A DNA stretch of 64,000 bases from Echinostoma caproni. Lineage: Eukaryota > Platyhelminthes > Trematoda > Plagiorchiida > Echinostomatidae. Location: the NCBI GenBank assembly GCA_900618425.1, contig UZAN01039508.1, forward strand, positions 25,698-89,697, read 5' to 3'. Shown piece by piece: positions 11,301 through 26,300 of the stretch (positions are counted from its first letter, which is position 1; each line of letters starts with the position of its first letter). The notes below the pieces were generated by a model. It had not been told where the DNA came from. It ran no database searches and saw nothing but the letters and a program-made list of their open reading frames with translations. A program made the position numbers and the translations under genes.

Positions 11301-14300
11301 NNNNNNNNNNNNNNNNNNNNGTTAGTCAGTCAGTCAGTCAGTCAGTCAGTCAATCATTCATTCATTCATTCAGTCAATTAGTCAACCAGTAAAACATACG
11401 TAGACGCCCTCCTGGATACGTCCCAACCCGAAAGCTCTTCTCGCGTGAGTTCCCTCGTTTAGGTAGTATTTCCTCCCCAACTTGCTTTAGTGTTTGCTTT
11501 TCCTACTGTAAATCTAGACACACCGAAGGTTCTCAGTTTATCATTTATTGATCATTAAAACACGCATATTGATCAATCAGTCAACGTGGTAAACATAATC
11601 AATGATCTTTACAAATGTGCGCAAATATAACCATAATGTTTTTCTGGATGAACAGAAAAAGATTGGTTTCAAGTTTGTGCATACTCAAACGGACGGACGT
11701 GAAAACACACACTCGCCCACACATTCAACCACGCACAAACAAACTGATACACGGTATCGCACAGACAAACTTGTGCAGCCCGTATGAATAATTCAGTGCT
11801 GCGACTGACAGTCAAGCAGAATGGTAAATCAGACAATGGGTTGGAGCTGGATGGAGAATAGTGGTAAGTGGGTGAGAAAGAAGCAGTGAAACGAGCGTAA
11901 GAGAGTGGAATGAAGTGAAAAAGAAATCTGTCCACTGCTGAACTCAAACCACATTGTGCATTACAGAAGACTATGATAACACAAAGGGATGTGGTTTACT
12001 CTGTAACGAGTTCTACAAAGTGGTTGGCTATTTGACGAACTACGATATTCAAAGCTCATTCATTATAAGCATCGTGTAGAAATCGTCTAACATTTTTGCG
12101 TAGCATGTGAGGGTGAAATCAAACGGTCGACAAATTAGAAGTGGAACGTATTCACAGAAAGTGTTGACCTAAAATACTTAGAATACAATGGGCACTATTG
12201 TTAATGTTATAGTGTTAATAACACAGCGATATCGGTAGAGAATTATATTCACCGACGTTTCAGTTACCCTGGGTAGCCTTTATCAAGGCAGGTTTTACAA
12301 TCCATCGATTTTTCGATACACTCCTCACATCATTTGTTCACGACGTGTTAAAAATGATCACCAATCGGATTACTCTGGGAAAAAAGCTTGCTAACTAAAA
12401 TGGGCACTGCTCAGAATAATGGTAAACAGAATCCTTTTTGTTAACCAGAGTTTTACCGAAACCTACTTGCTTCGAAAATGGTTGTTACATTATCTCGAAA
12501 GCTATGCTGTATCAATGATGAATTGGTTTGCGTCAGGTTAACCTTGTAAAGCAGTGAATAAACCTTAAGCCAGAGGGTTTTTTATGATACCATACACGAA
12601 AATTTATCCGTAGTGAATGCGTGACTTTCTGGGAGAGATTTAAAGAGTTGATTCCCAACATGGCTTTAGAGTTCACTTGAAATAAGCTATTCGTACCATG
12701 CTGCAAACAATAATTTGAAAACGGAATCAGATTTTGACTTTGGAAACAACTGGGACCCCTCGATACAGGTCAAACTTATGTATATAGGAAGCACATTTTG
12801 TTAATGTGACTAATGCGACCAGTGGAACGTAGACGTGATGCAGGGGAGTGGGAGCACTGTGCACAGTGATGGTTAATATTTGCCACTTAACGCATGAGCC
12901 CAACTTTTCCATTTAGGCAGTTTAAGAAAGCCAGACATAACAAACAATGAACTCAATAAATTATCGATTCCAGAAATATGACCTTCCTAGAACCCAAGGC
13001 CTCCACGTAACGACCAAAATCCCTAAGAATATATGTGCATCATTCCAATGCAAAAGTTGTACGTATCAGGTGTGAAAATCGCCGACTTCCGTATATTTTC
13101 GGTCAATAAGGATTTCAAAATGCAAGCGGTATGACTGTGAAGTCCGCAGTGAACACTAAGATACATACTCAATCTACGGCTGTTTCAGGTTTACTGCTTC
13201 TATATGAGTTCCATTCATGGGGAATCATAGCGTTAGTAAAAAGCTGCGCTGGGAATCTATCCATCACCTGAACGGAGTCACAAAAGCACAAATGTTTCGC
13301 GTACGTGCGTGCGTCCGCGCATGCGCGCAAACACACATTCCGTTTACGAGATCGGGAGCAGTGAGGTGAACGGCGGCCACCCCTGATTGGTGGTGTGAGA
13401 TACTGAATCTGTGATAGTTCGTCTAGCCTTAAAATTTCGAGGACAAATCAACCGGTCATCGGAGCGAAAACTATAGTTCATGCGATTGACTGGCAATCGA
13501 ACAGACGCGGACACCAAACATGTACACCAAACATCGTGTACCAACCAGGTTGACTGAGTGATTGTGATTGTGTCAAAGTCCCCGAAGACCAATTCATTAG
13601 TTCGTTGCAAGGAACAAAACAAAGTCGATAAATAGATCATTATTGTTGTAAAATTTACGAACAAACGTGAATGACCCTGAAATCTAAGACAGTCCAACCA
13701 CAGATGAACGGATACATACGCAAAGTCTATGCGGAATTTGAAGAAGATTACTGAAATAGGTTTTTGGTAGAGATAAAGTAAGTAGTGATAACCAAACTGG
13801 TAATAAATATTGGTCACGTTGAAGGAAGAACGTATAGGATTAAAAGAAACTTTTCCAGTACTAGTGATAGTGAAGCACCAAGAGAAGAAACCATATAACA
13901 CAGCGTGATTGTACTAAAAAATGGTTGGACTTTGAATTAATTGACAGAACCTCTGGAAGATACTGAATTTAAATAGTTCTTTTATATCACAGTCACATCT
14001 GATTATGTGAACTAATTTTATCCGGAGAAGAATTGATCAAAACAATCTGTAAGTAGTGTCAATATAGGGTACTGTATTGTGGAAACAATAATTATCAATA
14101 GTTGTCGGCTGCCCCAACAGATCCACCTGAAACCATCAAAATCAACACATATATTTTAATTTCGTGCCGAGGAGCTTTTCACATTCAGCACAAAAATTTA
14201 CCTGTGACTTTTTTAATAAAGAGAAGGTAGACATGTTTTCGATTCTATGCTTACTTAAACAAGATAACGGAAATTGAACGTAAACCAGACTACCCTCACC

Positions 14301-17300
14301 AGAAATCATGAATAGCATAAACCTTTCGAAGATCATAACGGATAGCAAACAAGTTGAAGAGCGTCCTGAAGTTTTGACCCTCTATTTTCAGGGTTCCAAT
14401 CTTGATTTTTACGTAAAATATGTTTCTGACGCTCTTTACCAAGGTGAGTAGAGTTGCACAATACATCCAAAGCTTCCACCTGACAATGCATGTTCTCCTG
14501 AACGGACAGTAACTAATAGAAAATTATTCAGGTTTTCTATTTCACCTAGGAATGTCACTTTTTTCCGTCACACTTGTTAATGAATATTAGTTTCTTTACT
14601 TCTGATTTGATGTCCCTTGTGCAATGCAAAAGAAAAACATCAACACCAATGTCTTATATTGCAATTTATTTGGAATCAACTGACCTGATTGCAGTATGGC
14701 GAAAAAATATAATTTCTTTATTTCCACCAGTCTTTTCCACTGCTCACTTTGATCTTTGGGAGATCCTGTTTTGTTCTGGATCATTCGTTAATGCATGCAA
14801 TATCATTATTGTTATTTGCTAGGTAATTAAGAGTAATGACTTATTCAAACGTGCTAGTATTTTAAACAATATGCAGCTAGGTAGTCAAATTGATCAGATG
14901 TAAAATGAAGCCCAGATTAAAATAATGCAAGTGCAAAATAATGCCGCCACCGTCAAACTGAATGCTGTCCAAGCAACTGCGTCAGTTCACCATTTTGAGG
15001 CTCAAAGGCTGGGTATCAATGAGAGTAGGATATTCTAACGGAAACTGATATATAAACGCCGAGAGCAATCGTTTATCTGCTGCCTGAGACAACCCTATTT
15101 CCCCACCATATAGCAGTAATGACCAAACTGTTCCACTGGACTATCACAAAGCTCTACAGAGCAGTAAATATCGTAACACTGACAAATATACTTTAAATTA
15201 TCAAAACAGAAAGCTATTACTCGTTATTTATCAAGATAACTCATCATCGGGAAATATCGATCTCCAAATAATGAATACTTTTACTTGTTATACATGGTTT
15301 CCGGATTTTAGAAGATTTGAGGCAATTTTAAACCAGAAAACAACAGGGTTTCCTACCCTAATGATTTAAGGAATTTCGAAAATCTTCTCAGTGTCTTACA
15401 ATNTTACAATAAGGCAACCATCTTCTCCAAATCAGATAACTCATCTCATGGAAACAGTTCAGAGACCCTTGGTTGTCACAATAACAGGCCAATTATTTTA
15501 AAAACAATTTCAAGCTATACGAAAATGATGAATAGAAAAGTCTCCATTGACATTGGTACTTTGTGTTAATTCTGGATGGAACTGCGCCTTAGGTCCAAAT
15601 CAGGCCCAATTCGCTCATTCAGGAATGACAAACGAAAGAACCGCTGTCAACTAAAGGAGCATTGAACTGAATAACGAGCCACGTTTTGAACGAAGATCTA
15701 GTTTGTGGTAACCATAGGGGAACGTGTCCTTCTTTCCAGCTTGAAGTACCTACTGGCACAAACATGCGCATACAAGTCCTTTATTATGACATATCTCGCA
15801 AGTCGCCGATGTCATGTTGAACGTATGTCGAAAAACTGAAATGCCCTTTGAATTCCTACTGCCTTTTAAAGCGTTGAATTCTTTTGACGTTTTTGATCCT
15901 CCAATTATAGGGCAATTGTTTGAATGGTGACCTCAGAGTGGAAGAAAACAGATGGTCAAATCTGATCAAAACTGATGTCTGCTTTGTTTGAAGGATTCCG
16001 TCCAGTATTTTGATACTGCTCTTTAAATTGTTGAAAACCAAGTTCCATTCAATCAGTTACGATATTCCACTCGAGGCAACATGGGCAGAGGTGGTGGAAT
16101 TATTGAACACGACCCCGATCCATCGTAATTTGACCTTCACCTCTTGTCTACCAAGTACGCGCCAGGTATACACATATACATTTTACCACCTCATATATTC
16201 TGTTTGTTGAAAGCAACCTCTCCAAAATAATGCATACAGCAAGCATTATAAATATATGTAGAACATTGTGTATAGTTTATGGGTCAACATTAGACAGAAT
16301 CGGTAACTTACTCGCTGCTGTGTTTCTGTCACCGATCGTACAACCTCGCTCAAATTGGACAGCATTTGGGTAACATCATTTAAACGAGAATCCACATCGT
16401 TGAATCGTTGAAATTGACTATCAATTTCTTTGAATCGTTTTTCCAATTCCATTCCGATTCCCTAGAATGTTTATGAGGACATAAAACTTTGAGATTCACA
16501 CACATTTGGAAGAGTTCAATCTTCATCATATAACCTTAAAGCCCAGTTTTGTTTGTTTTAAATCCATTTAATAAATCAATACATTTCAATCGAATCGGCA
16601 ACCGAAGATTAAAGCAGTTTCATATACACGGGGAGAAAGGAGTTATACCATGGTTTTTGAATACCAACTGAGGATTACGGAATCCAATACGATGAACTCG
16701 GTCATAATGTCTTGTGATTTTTAGTGTTCCTTTCAAATCTCAGTTGAAAATTCCAAAGCGTATTTGTTTTTTGGCTTCATAAGGCGGTCGAAGTTTTAGT
16801 TCACATTAGACTAGGATTGTGTTTCTCCGATGGTATACTTTTTTGAAAGATTCAAACTATGTGGAGCATGTGGAAAAATGGATAAAAATATGAATGGTTT
16901 GTATGCATGTGAATACCCAATTCCCACAGCGCATGTAAACAACTCATTTGGATTATTCAAAGCAGTTCTCAATTCGCCAACGCGTCCCGCTTCACAAATC
17001 CTCTCACATGCAGTGTGACTGACCGCATTCCGGTAGTAAAATCCACGTTGTGATTAGAACTGCCGAAATGTTTTTCAGTCGATTATTGCATGAGGATTCC
17101 TCTGTTTCACAATTTATTCTGCTCTGACCTGATAACAAAATAGCTCACTGTTTTGACACACACGAATGGCTGTTTGACGGCTCGGTTTTGGGACTGCACT
17201 TTGTATTTAGGTCAAGGTTCTCTAATCAAGGAAAAACACGATTCCGTTTTCCTGTACACGTTGTGCATTCACTGGATTGGGAGACATGTGTTGTGCAAAA

Positions 17301-20300
17301 GGATGAAAAGTGTCTAACTTACAATTTTTTTCCCTGAAGCTCATGATGACAAATGCAAATGTTGTTTTGTCACGTTAAAATATCAATGACACTCTCCCAC
17401 CGATTCTCATTTAGTGAACCGAAAAAAACGGAAAACAGACAAAAATGAGCGAGACGATGAAGCTGATCCAACGGACCGCAAACGCCGTACATTCGATATC
17501 TCAAATCAAAAACTGACCTCAGTCACACTGGACATTTCACTCTTCAAGTCCATAACTGGGCCTTGCCCGGGGCCAGCTCCTCCACCACGAAAGACAACCG
17601 CCCGCGATTCTGCCACACCTCGTTTCCCACTAGCCTTAGTGGAGGGCTCTCGCAAATAGTCCATTGCTTTCATATGTTCCCATTTGACCATCTCCCTTTC
17701 TTTTTTAATATCGGTAAAGCGAACACCTAAAAGTTATGACAGAAAAAAGAGTAAAAATAAAAGCAGGCACCAAAATTAACGGCTATGTATTCAGTTGTTG
17801 ATTCCTCTAAATAAAATTGTGACCCTTTGTTTGAGTTTGTGGTTTTTATGCTAATGACATGTATTAATAATGATATGGATACCAGTCCTTGAGAACCGGA
17901 ACATGAGAAAAAAGTCCTGCGCATATTTGTGAATCATTTGTTATTGTATGAGAAACAATAAGCAACGGAAAAGTACAAAAATAGCGAGTGTGAGAGTTGA
18001 TTCAACTGAGTTGTCTACCGCGGATTTACCAAATTCGGTCTCGGTACACATCACGGATGCTTTATTGCAACATTTTCTGCATCAAAGTGGTGTTTTTAAT
18101 GCCAAACTACACCTTTGATCTTGTATTAGTGTCACCCGAAAATTGTTAAATTGAAGACAGCAAAAACGTAATGCTCGACTAAGCGTTCCCACAGTCAAAA
18201 TATTTCCGAATCACTTTTGAAACACGATTCTGAACATCACAAAAGGCATTTGTTTGAGTACACTCATCCGTTGGCCTTGACATGCGTTGTTCAGCATTTC
18301 AATTTAAATAATCCGCAGTATTGATGAAAAACTGGTTATGGAGTACCACTGATGGGAAGCAATGAATTGCGAATATAACATCAAGCAGTGCTCTGGGGAA
18401 TCCCACTTCGTCTGGTGGTAACGTAGGCTGGACTAAACGCACCAACATTCAAGTCGACGATGTCGAGCATACTGAAATTTCAACACCTCCAATAGGGGTT
18501 CAAATCAAGTTAACTGAAGAGACATAACACTGCCAAGCAACACCGTTTTAATAGGCGGAGTTAAAATTCATGTTTTAAAGACTTTTAAATAAGAGTATAA
18601 CACTGAATTTTCTTTATTGATTGTTTATGAGAAAATTAAAAATATGTCCAATCCTGATGTACCAATCACCACAAAATACTTCTATAGGTATGAACCATCA
18701 ACCAAGAAGCAATAGAGGACAGAAAATGTATTTATAACCCAACGGAATTATAGTGTTTTGTTTCTCGTATTCCTGAACCGCTTAATTATAGGCACAGTTT
18801 AGGATTTTGTGTGGTATGGTAGTAAAATCAATCGAACTCAAATATATGATTGAATGAAGCGGTTCAAAAGCAGCTTCTTAAACTCTATTCAATTTGTCAT
18901 CCCCCCATCCCACTGAAATATTTGTTCACGAATGTATTAAAAATAAACACCTAATGGAACGATGAGAAAAAGCACTATAATATTTTCTTATTGGCAGTTA
19001 TTGTGTGCTCGAGGGAACTCACAAAATGGATTGTGCTTTATATTTTCGTGACTTCTTAGACTGGCGCATCGATTTCCGATTGCTCGATATGCCTCATAGA
19101 AGTGCCAAAAGATGATGATTGGTGGGACCAAGGGTGAGCGGTGTACATAATCGTTGATCATCTGGTAGCGTTGATAGTTCCAATAGTAAGTCGAAGCGCT
19201 CTCTATTTCTTCGTAGGTTTTTCTGATTCAAGACAAAAAAACGTGTACCTATTCAAGACTTGGTCATTTGAATCTGTGATACAGCTTCAAATAAAATCAC
19301 ACTAAAATGACCGAATGTTTTTCTTTTTTGATGGATTCTTGAATACCAATCAACAAGTTTGAGTAACAAATCAATGAAGGAAGTCATTAAACAGTAATTT
19401 TTAAAATAAACTCACATGGATAAAAGACAAACACTCTACCCAGAAATGATTCAAGCATTCTGGTTTCGTCTCACGTTTGTTGATGAACATGATTGTGCAC
19501 CTCCATGTTAAATTCATTATTAAATCTAAAATTTTGGTAACAAATTACTCAATGAAGGTGAGAGAGATAAAAAAGAAAACGGGAAAGCCTAACGGTCATT
19601 GTGAGAACAACCAAATACCAGGAACATGCCACAGCACAGTGTGTACTAATTGAGTATGTAGCTTTATTCATGTGTGAATAACAGGTGAACAGGGATCAAC
19701 ATCATGATCAAGAAAACCGACTGTGCAGTTTTGGGAACCGCAAACCTGACACTTGGAGTAGCGAACTTCTTAAAGCATCAATCAAACGCTCTTGTTGAGA
19801 TAGATAGAGAAGCACCTAAAACCACTAAAGTTGAGAACCAGGGCTCACACATCTGGATAACTGCAGGTACAACCTCCTAGCTACCATTATTTTCCGGTTG
19901 AACAATGTAGAAATTATATCAGCAATGCATTATATCTATTCTCTATTTTGTGCAATCCATCTCTGCATGCCTTGATTCGCAAAACTCTACACTAATTCCT
20001 AGTTCACTTCATTTTGGTGTTAATCTTCCCAATTTTAAGTTGTTTTTCAATATTAAAGATTATTTTCCGCAAATCGAGAGTTCGTTTACTGATTGAGCTC
20101 GGAAGACCCGTGGTTTAATTTATACAAACTTTCAAACCGCAATGTTCAGGCGATAAGTCCAGCCAAATTACCACTCCGGATGTTGTGCGTTCGAACTCTA
20201 CCACCACCAGCACCCAGATTTTCCCATTTCTACTGACCACATGGCAGATCTTTGATTAAACGCTTCCTCCTCACAAAATTATTCGTACCTCATGTATTCA

Positions 20301-23300
20301 TCAAAAAGGAGAAAAATAGCTATAAAACTAAACTGAATAACTGAAATTGATTTCCTGATTAGAATAAAAGAAATAAAGTATTCTATGATACGGTTTCTGT
20401 GATAGTCAAAATTTCTGTCAAGTTGAGAAGTAAAGAGGAGTATCTGGAATGCATACGAGGGGTGCATGACAGAAGGAACGTCAGTGATAATAGAGTTTTA
20501 GTCATATATAACGTTTCAGATAATATATTCTTGCATACAATTTACACAATAGATACTCGCTATATTCCTATGACGGTTTTGGCGTATATGTTAGCTATTC
20601 ACAAACTAAATCTAGTTTTAATTTAGTGGTGGATAACTTTAAAAACAGTTTGCATGCATCCCAAAGTACGGCATGCATTATAGATTTTTGCTGCTGCATG
20701 TCAGGTTTTCCTTGAAATTTCATTGCAATCTGTCTAACGAGCTCAAAGTGGGTTTTATTTGGTAAAGTAAATAGAAGATGGTAGGAATCGTTAATTTATC
20801 ACTCACCCTTCTCATTGGTCCGATGAATGACTACGTTGGACATTTAACGTATTATTGTTGGTGAAGCTGTTCTCCAAATTTCCAAACAAGATAATATCAT
20901 TGAAGTATGCTGTATATTATTCTCGAGCGATTCTCCATGGATTCGTAATAGCTATCACAGTATTCCCTTGGTTAATTTAAAACTCCATTTTTTAGAAGAA
21001 TTTTAAACTGGTAATCGAAGAAAGACAGCTAGACAGGAAAGCGGCAAACGATTCTAATGAAAGTTCAGTCGGGAACATACTTTTGAAGAGCGCAAATGCC
21101 CCCTGCTAATCGAGAATGATAGCTATTTTAGACACATTTGCGAACCGAACCGGGATTACGTCGAAGTAAGAAGGAAGTGAGGGCAAGAATGTCTATTCAG
21201 ATAAACTGAGTAATGTTGTCAGCCCAGAGAACTTTCAACAACTGCTGAACCAAAATACGGGTTGAAGATCTACTATTACAGCTAGTACTATTACTAATAA
21301 TACAGTAGCTGGTCAAAAGAAAGACAGCTTTTTATTCGACAAGAAGAAGCAGTATTAGTTTTGCAAACATATGATTCACTTTGATTTCATGTTACTCCAC
21401 CACACAGGAAGTGAACCAGGACCATAGGTAGGTGATCACAATGGTGCAGATGCACCCGTTAGGTAATGCACATTCGAATCATACGGACTGAGGACAATTA
21501 CAAATTTGGTAGAGCGTAAGAGTACGTTTAGTTTAACAACCAGAATAAAATGACCACATAACATGTACCAAAGAAAACCTTCAGTAATGAGGAATTTTCC
21601 GAGAAAATATCTTTGTTTTGCTTGAATTCACTGGTTTAAGCTGGAGACAGTTAGACTGGTGGATCTTGAAGTACTAAATTTGCTCAAAATTTCATCTAAA
21701 ACGTGCGAAAAAGTATTGATTCTGGCACTCACGAGAACATGGCAATCAGCAAGTTGAACATCAAGATATTGGTCAGCAACACGTAGAATCCAAGCATAAT
21801 TGGGACAAGCCATCGGGCGGTTTTTGTTGGACACATTTGATTTTGGCACATTCGATCTGTGAAATTACCGATTTAAAGAAGACAAACGACAGTAATCAAT
21901 AGCAGTCATTTCAGATGTTATTGATGATAACTTTGAATTTTTATTTCATTTAACTTTTGGTTGATTGAACGTAGACAAGATACATACTTAGATTTGGGGT
22001 ATGTGATTTCCTGGCTCGAAGACCTGCTTAGATATATTACTTGCGTAGCACGAGGAAAGGCAGAATGATTACACGGAATGAACTCAATTTCCTTCGATGC
22101 CAGATTTCGTTGTTAGTATGCTCATGGATCGTTCTTTCTGTTCGTTCTATGAGTCTCAATATGGTACGATAACAATTGCAGAACAAACACATTGGAGACG
22201 GTGCGCTTGATAAATAAATTAATCTGTCCGATAGCATGTCACTTTATTCAACTTATTTCATGTTGTTGGCCCCAAGTCATGGTCTAATTTACCCACCAGA
22301 TGAGTTTACAACATTTTACTTATAGCTGCAATGCTTTACTACATTATTTTCGTGTGTAATTACAAAGGCCACTATAGAGAGAAAGAAAGAGCGGTTGTGA
22401 TGTTGCTGCTCGTGCCCATCCTCAGAGCTATAATTTTTGCCAAACTTGAATAATTAAAGAACACATTTGACGGTTTGAATTCGCTCGCCCAACTTAAGAA
22501 CGATAAATTTATCATTGAAGATTTATCGATAGACAATAAAATTACTGAAGTATTCTACAACACTCTTGCAAATATACGGCACGTGTTGAATAACAAACTT
22601 TTTACTTTATTGAATGCTGAATTTCGCCTACGGAAAGATAATCATATAAAGGAAATTTGGTAAATACAGGTAGGTAGGACAATACATATTCTCCTGTTTC
22701 ATCCCATTTAGTTGTAAACGAAACTTAGTATATTGCTTATTTTACACTGTGATGAGAATTTGTAGTTCCCAAAATTCCAGTGAGAGATATTACTATCAAA
22801 CTCATACGTTTGTTCTAGACTAGAAATGACCAATGCTCAGTCTTTATTTGAAGAAGTATAGCAACAAACCCGAAAAATGCAACTCTCGAGAATCTGGTCA
22901 ACACTGGGGTAAAGATTGGATGAGAAAATCTGTGAAGAGGTTTCTTTATAGTAATCGAGAACCAATCGAAAAGATAATGTAAGAGGATACTGAACTCAGT
23001 GGCAAACACTGTTGTTGCCATGACCATAGAAGATTATTTTCTCATATATATTCCGGCCAATCTTTCTCCCGTTCTCTGCTCCTCTCACCAACTGACTTCC
23101 TGTTTATACTTTCACATCCAAGCTCAATCTAGACACCTCTCTCTCCTCATAAGTACTGCACACACTTCGCACACAGGTTTTATTTATTGATTTATCATAG
23201 ACTGATGGTATCTTTCCAGCCGCATATGTTACGCTTGCGCTCATTTACAAGAAAATGAGGTTATTCACTCGTTTATTCAGTGTATACACAAGTATATGCA

Positions 23301-26300
23301 TTGAATACTGAGGGAAATACATGGAAAAATTCTTTACGTTCACTTTTGTTCGTATATATCAACTATACGTGAACATGTTAGCAGGTGTGCTACCAAACTG
23401 TGTCATGACAAAGCTGGAACTGGTGCAGTCAATTTACGTTCAGTATTTGAGAATTCCAACCACGTGTTGCATTTGTTGTTCCTGTTGTTATTAGATAATG
23501 GAATGTTAGTAAATAAAAATAAACACGAACTAACGTGTACGTTAAATAAGGGCTGATTTGTTGGTTATCCTATGCACTACTTTCAGTGGCGACGATTGGA
23601 GGGTTTTCTATGATTATCAGAAATGCATTTTATATGATAAGCCGCGTTCACCATGCAAACGCACCGTCCAGTTGCAATATGTCAGTCATTTTCATCATCC
23701 TCCACGTACTGAAGACTATCGATCGTTAACCATGTGCTGGATCACCTGTCATACTGACCCGAAACGCCGATAATTAATCTTTAGGTTACTCCACCATTAC
23801 GCAGAAAACCAGACAACAGAATTACCCTAATCATCAAATAATCATGTCAACCCGCCTGGAAAATAGACCGCTTTTGTAACCACTCAATGACACAGATGCC
23901 TGCGTTCTTCTCAACAAGACCTTACTCACTGTTATTCTCCCCTGGCAGTCATTCAACTGACATTATTGTCTGCTTTTCGTACTGCTGTGTCTATCTCGTG
24001 TCTCAAATCTACCACATTGTTGCTGAATACAGTCAGTCCATGTTGTTTGGTTGGGATGCGCGATTAACCACTGATGTGTTTTCCTTGTTCTACGGGCAAG
24101 TCATTCCCCTGTCAGCACTTCAGCTTCATTCTGCGGTGGCGTATTTCATGAGCAGTGGCGGTAACAATTTTTGTTTATCTATAACGTTTACATTTGTGGT
24201 AGCCAAATCATTGGACTTCCAAAAGAGGAGTGATACGCTGAATGAGAATGTAAAGAGAGATAGGGTAATAGTGATCAACCAAGGCACACTCCTTGCAGAA
24301 TCACAGACCATTTTTAAATATGAATACCTTCTTACACCTCCCAGAAAGTGCAAACACGATTAAAAGTTGGGAACAGGGTTGACGATATAACCAAATATGA
24401 AAACAAAAGTGTCCTCATCCATTGACCGAATCAACGAATTGAAACACGGAAGCCAAGCAGTTGCTTGTCTGTTACTTGTCACCATATTTGATACCTGCAT
24501 GAATGAGCTACATAGCCAGTGAAAAGAGCGGAAGGGAAGTGAAAATTGAGGAATCTAGTCCAAAAGAACGACCACATTAGTCGCCTTTTATTCTCTCGCT
24601 TTGCGGACGTTTCTTTCAATTTTGTGCGTGCATTGAAAATGTCTTTGTTTTGCAGTTTGGATTGAATGCGTCTGAGGCCTGATCCAAACGTGTCACGAAG
24701 AGCGAATAATAGAACCTACTCACCCACACCCCTTGGTGTGACTCCACCTTGTGACCATCAAGTCCGAGATGTAGCTCGCTTCCATTCGACACTGCCCACA
24801 AGCCGTCTAAATAAAATTGCGTGCCTAACGTGCCCGGTTAAACGAACCATCCGTTGGGGAGTACGCATAGTCACTGACAGAGCTGCGGCATGAGAAATGG
24901 AACAGGTGTGCGCCGAGTAGGCCAGGATGCAGCACGATCTTACCGGGCATTTGAAACCCACGAAGTTGGAATAAGAGACTGGTTGCATAGAAAGGGGGCT
25001 GGGTGTTCAAGTACAGCGGAAAACTTCTTCACGTACTCGGTAAGAGACAATTCACCAATGTCCGTTAGTTTTGGATTTTTGCAAGACTCGTCCTGTTTCC
25101 TCTATGACTTACTCAATCGTGTCTCAGTAAAAATGTATAAAAGGATGGATCACGTACCATGTGATAGATGCAGACAGGGCCCAAACAACAGATGCCATGC
25201 CTCATTGGGCTACAAACAAGGGTAATTTCAACTGGAAATACAGATCGATAGATCGATAGGTAGATAGATAGATACACAGATAGATGGGGAGTTTGGTAAG
25301 TAATTTTATAGATGGATAGATAGAAAGGTAATAAAACAACTTTTTGAAACCAATTTTATGTTATGCTCCTCACTTTTTCAATTCAATAGTTAACACGGTC
25401 ATTTTGTTCTATTTAGCATGACTTTTCATAGTGAAACTTTCAAGTGACATCAAATAAACAAGCGTACAATCAATCTATCGAAATGGTTGTGAGAGAAATA
25501 AATGACTTTTCAAACTTTTCTGACATCTAGCAGAAGAACAAAAAAGAAACAGTGATGCATCGTTGTGTGAGTTCATGACCAAATTTGAAAACAGGTTGAT
25601 CGCCATCAGAGTAAAAATGTGGGTTGAACAAAACGCTCGAAAAGCTTGTCTATTGGTGCGAGGAACTTACCTTCTCCTTGAAGTGTATCCAAACTGAAGT
25701 CACCAAACATTTGAAAATACGACGTTGTGTACATGGCGAATATAATATCAGAGAATCCCATATGTTTGGTATCAGTGCCTTGGAAAGAAAGATAGAAATT
25801 GGTGTCAGACAATCGTAGAGTGAACGGCTTAAATGGCATATTTGTTGAGAACAAGAAATGCATCCTGTGGTCGTTTGACCGGGTAGTACCCTTCACTTTG
25901 ATTGAATCAGCTATCCTGCTGAAAGTGATTTGGTGAAAAATGTAGGTGTTGCAATCTGAGGATATTCCAAATCTCTTAGAGGGTGCTGCTTGTTTCTAGA
26001 CTCCTAGTAAAACATATCGCCAAATTTTGTGCCACCTGAATTCGTGCTAGTGTTTGATCATAGTACATACCACAATGTAGCCACATTGTCTTCTACAATT
26101 TGTGAAATCTCTGGAACTGTTTGTCGGTCCGCTGCTATTACAAACAATTTCGATCTTGAAACCGCAACCAAAGCATTGATCTTTTCACACTGGAATCACC
26201 CATCAGTGATATCGGTGTGGCCTCGTAACTCAGCTAGTAGAACATGTGCTGTACAAAGCGTAGACGGCCTGAGTTCTAATCTCACTGAAGCTAGTGAACG

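Larger units (their letters stand above)
6174..16311. other. 10.1 kb intron between e13 and e14
   Basis: The intron holds a (CA)n run at 7930-7948, a CAA-rich run at 8371-8404, tRNA-like SINE relics near 9.2-9.3, 9.74-9.81 and 10.30-10.37 kb, and the (TCAG)n array with a 504-base gap at 10.69-11.39 kb. A 185-codon minus frame lies at 13344-13901, and a coding-like but broken stretch at 14.9-15.7 kb. One undetermined base is at 15403. No further TRPM exon was recognised. Confidence 0.65.

Noticed and set aside
10621..11325. 234-codon plus frame with Ser-Val-Ser-Gln repeats
   Set aside because: Made of the (TCAG)n array and the N gap; not a gene.
20150..20225. tRNA-like B-box stretch (gtgcgttcgaactct); similar weak ones near 9.23-9.33, 21.43-21.49, 39.82-39.89 and 43.99-44.05 kb
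   Set aside because: Only one box is convincing in each, so they were not listed as separate SINE features.
21628..21849. 73-codon minus frame (CPNYAWILRVADQYL)
   Set aside because: Wrong frame of e10; the splice-phase-correct frame gives the canonical S6 sequence.
23887..24363. 158-codon plus frame in the pore intron
   Set aside because: No recognisable motif; about one such frame is expected by chance in 64 kb of this composition.
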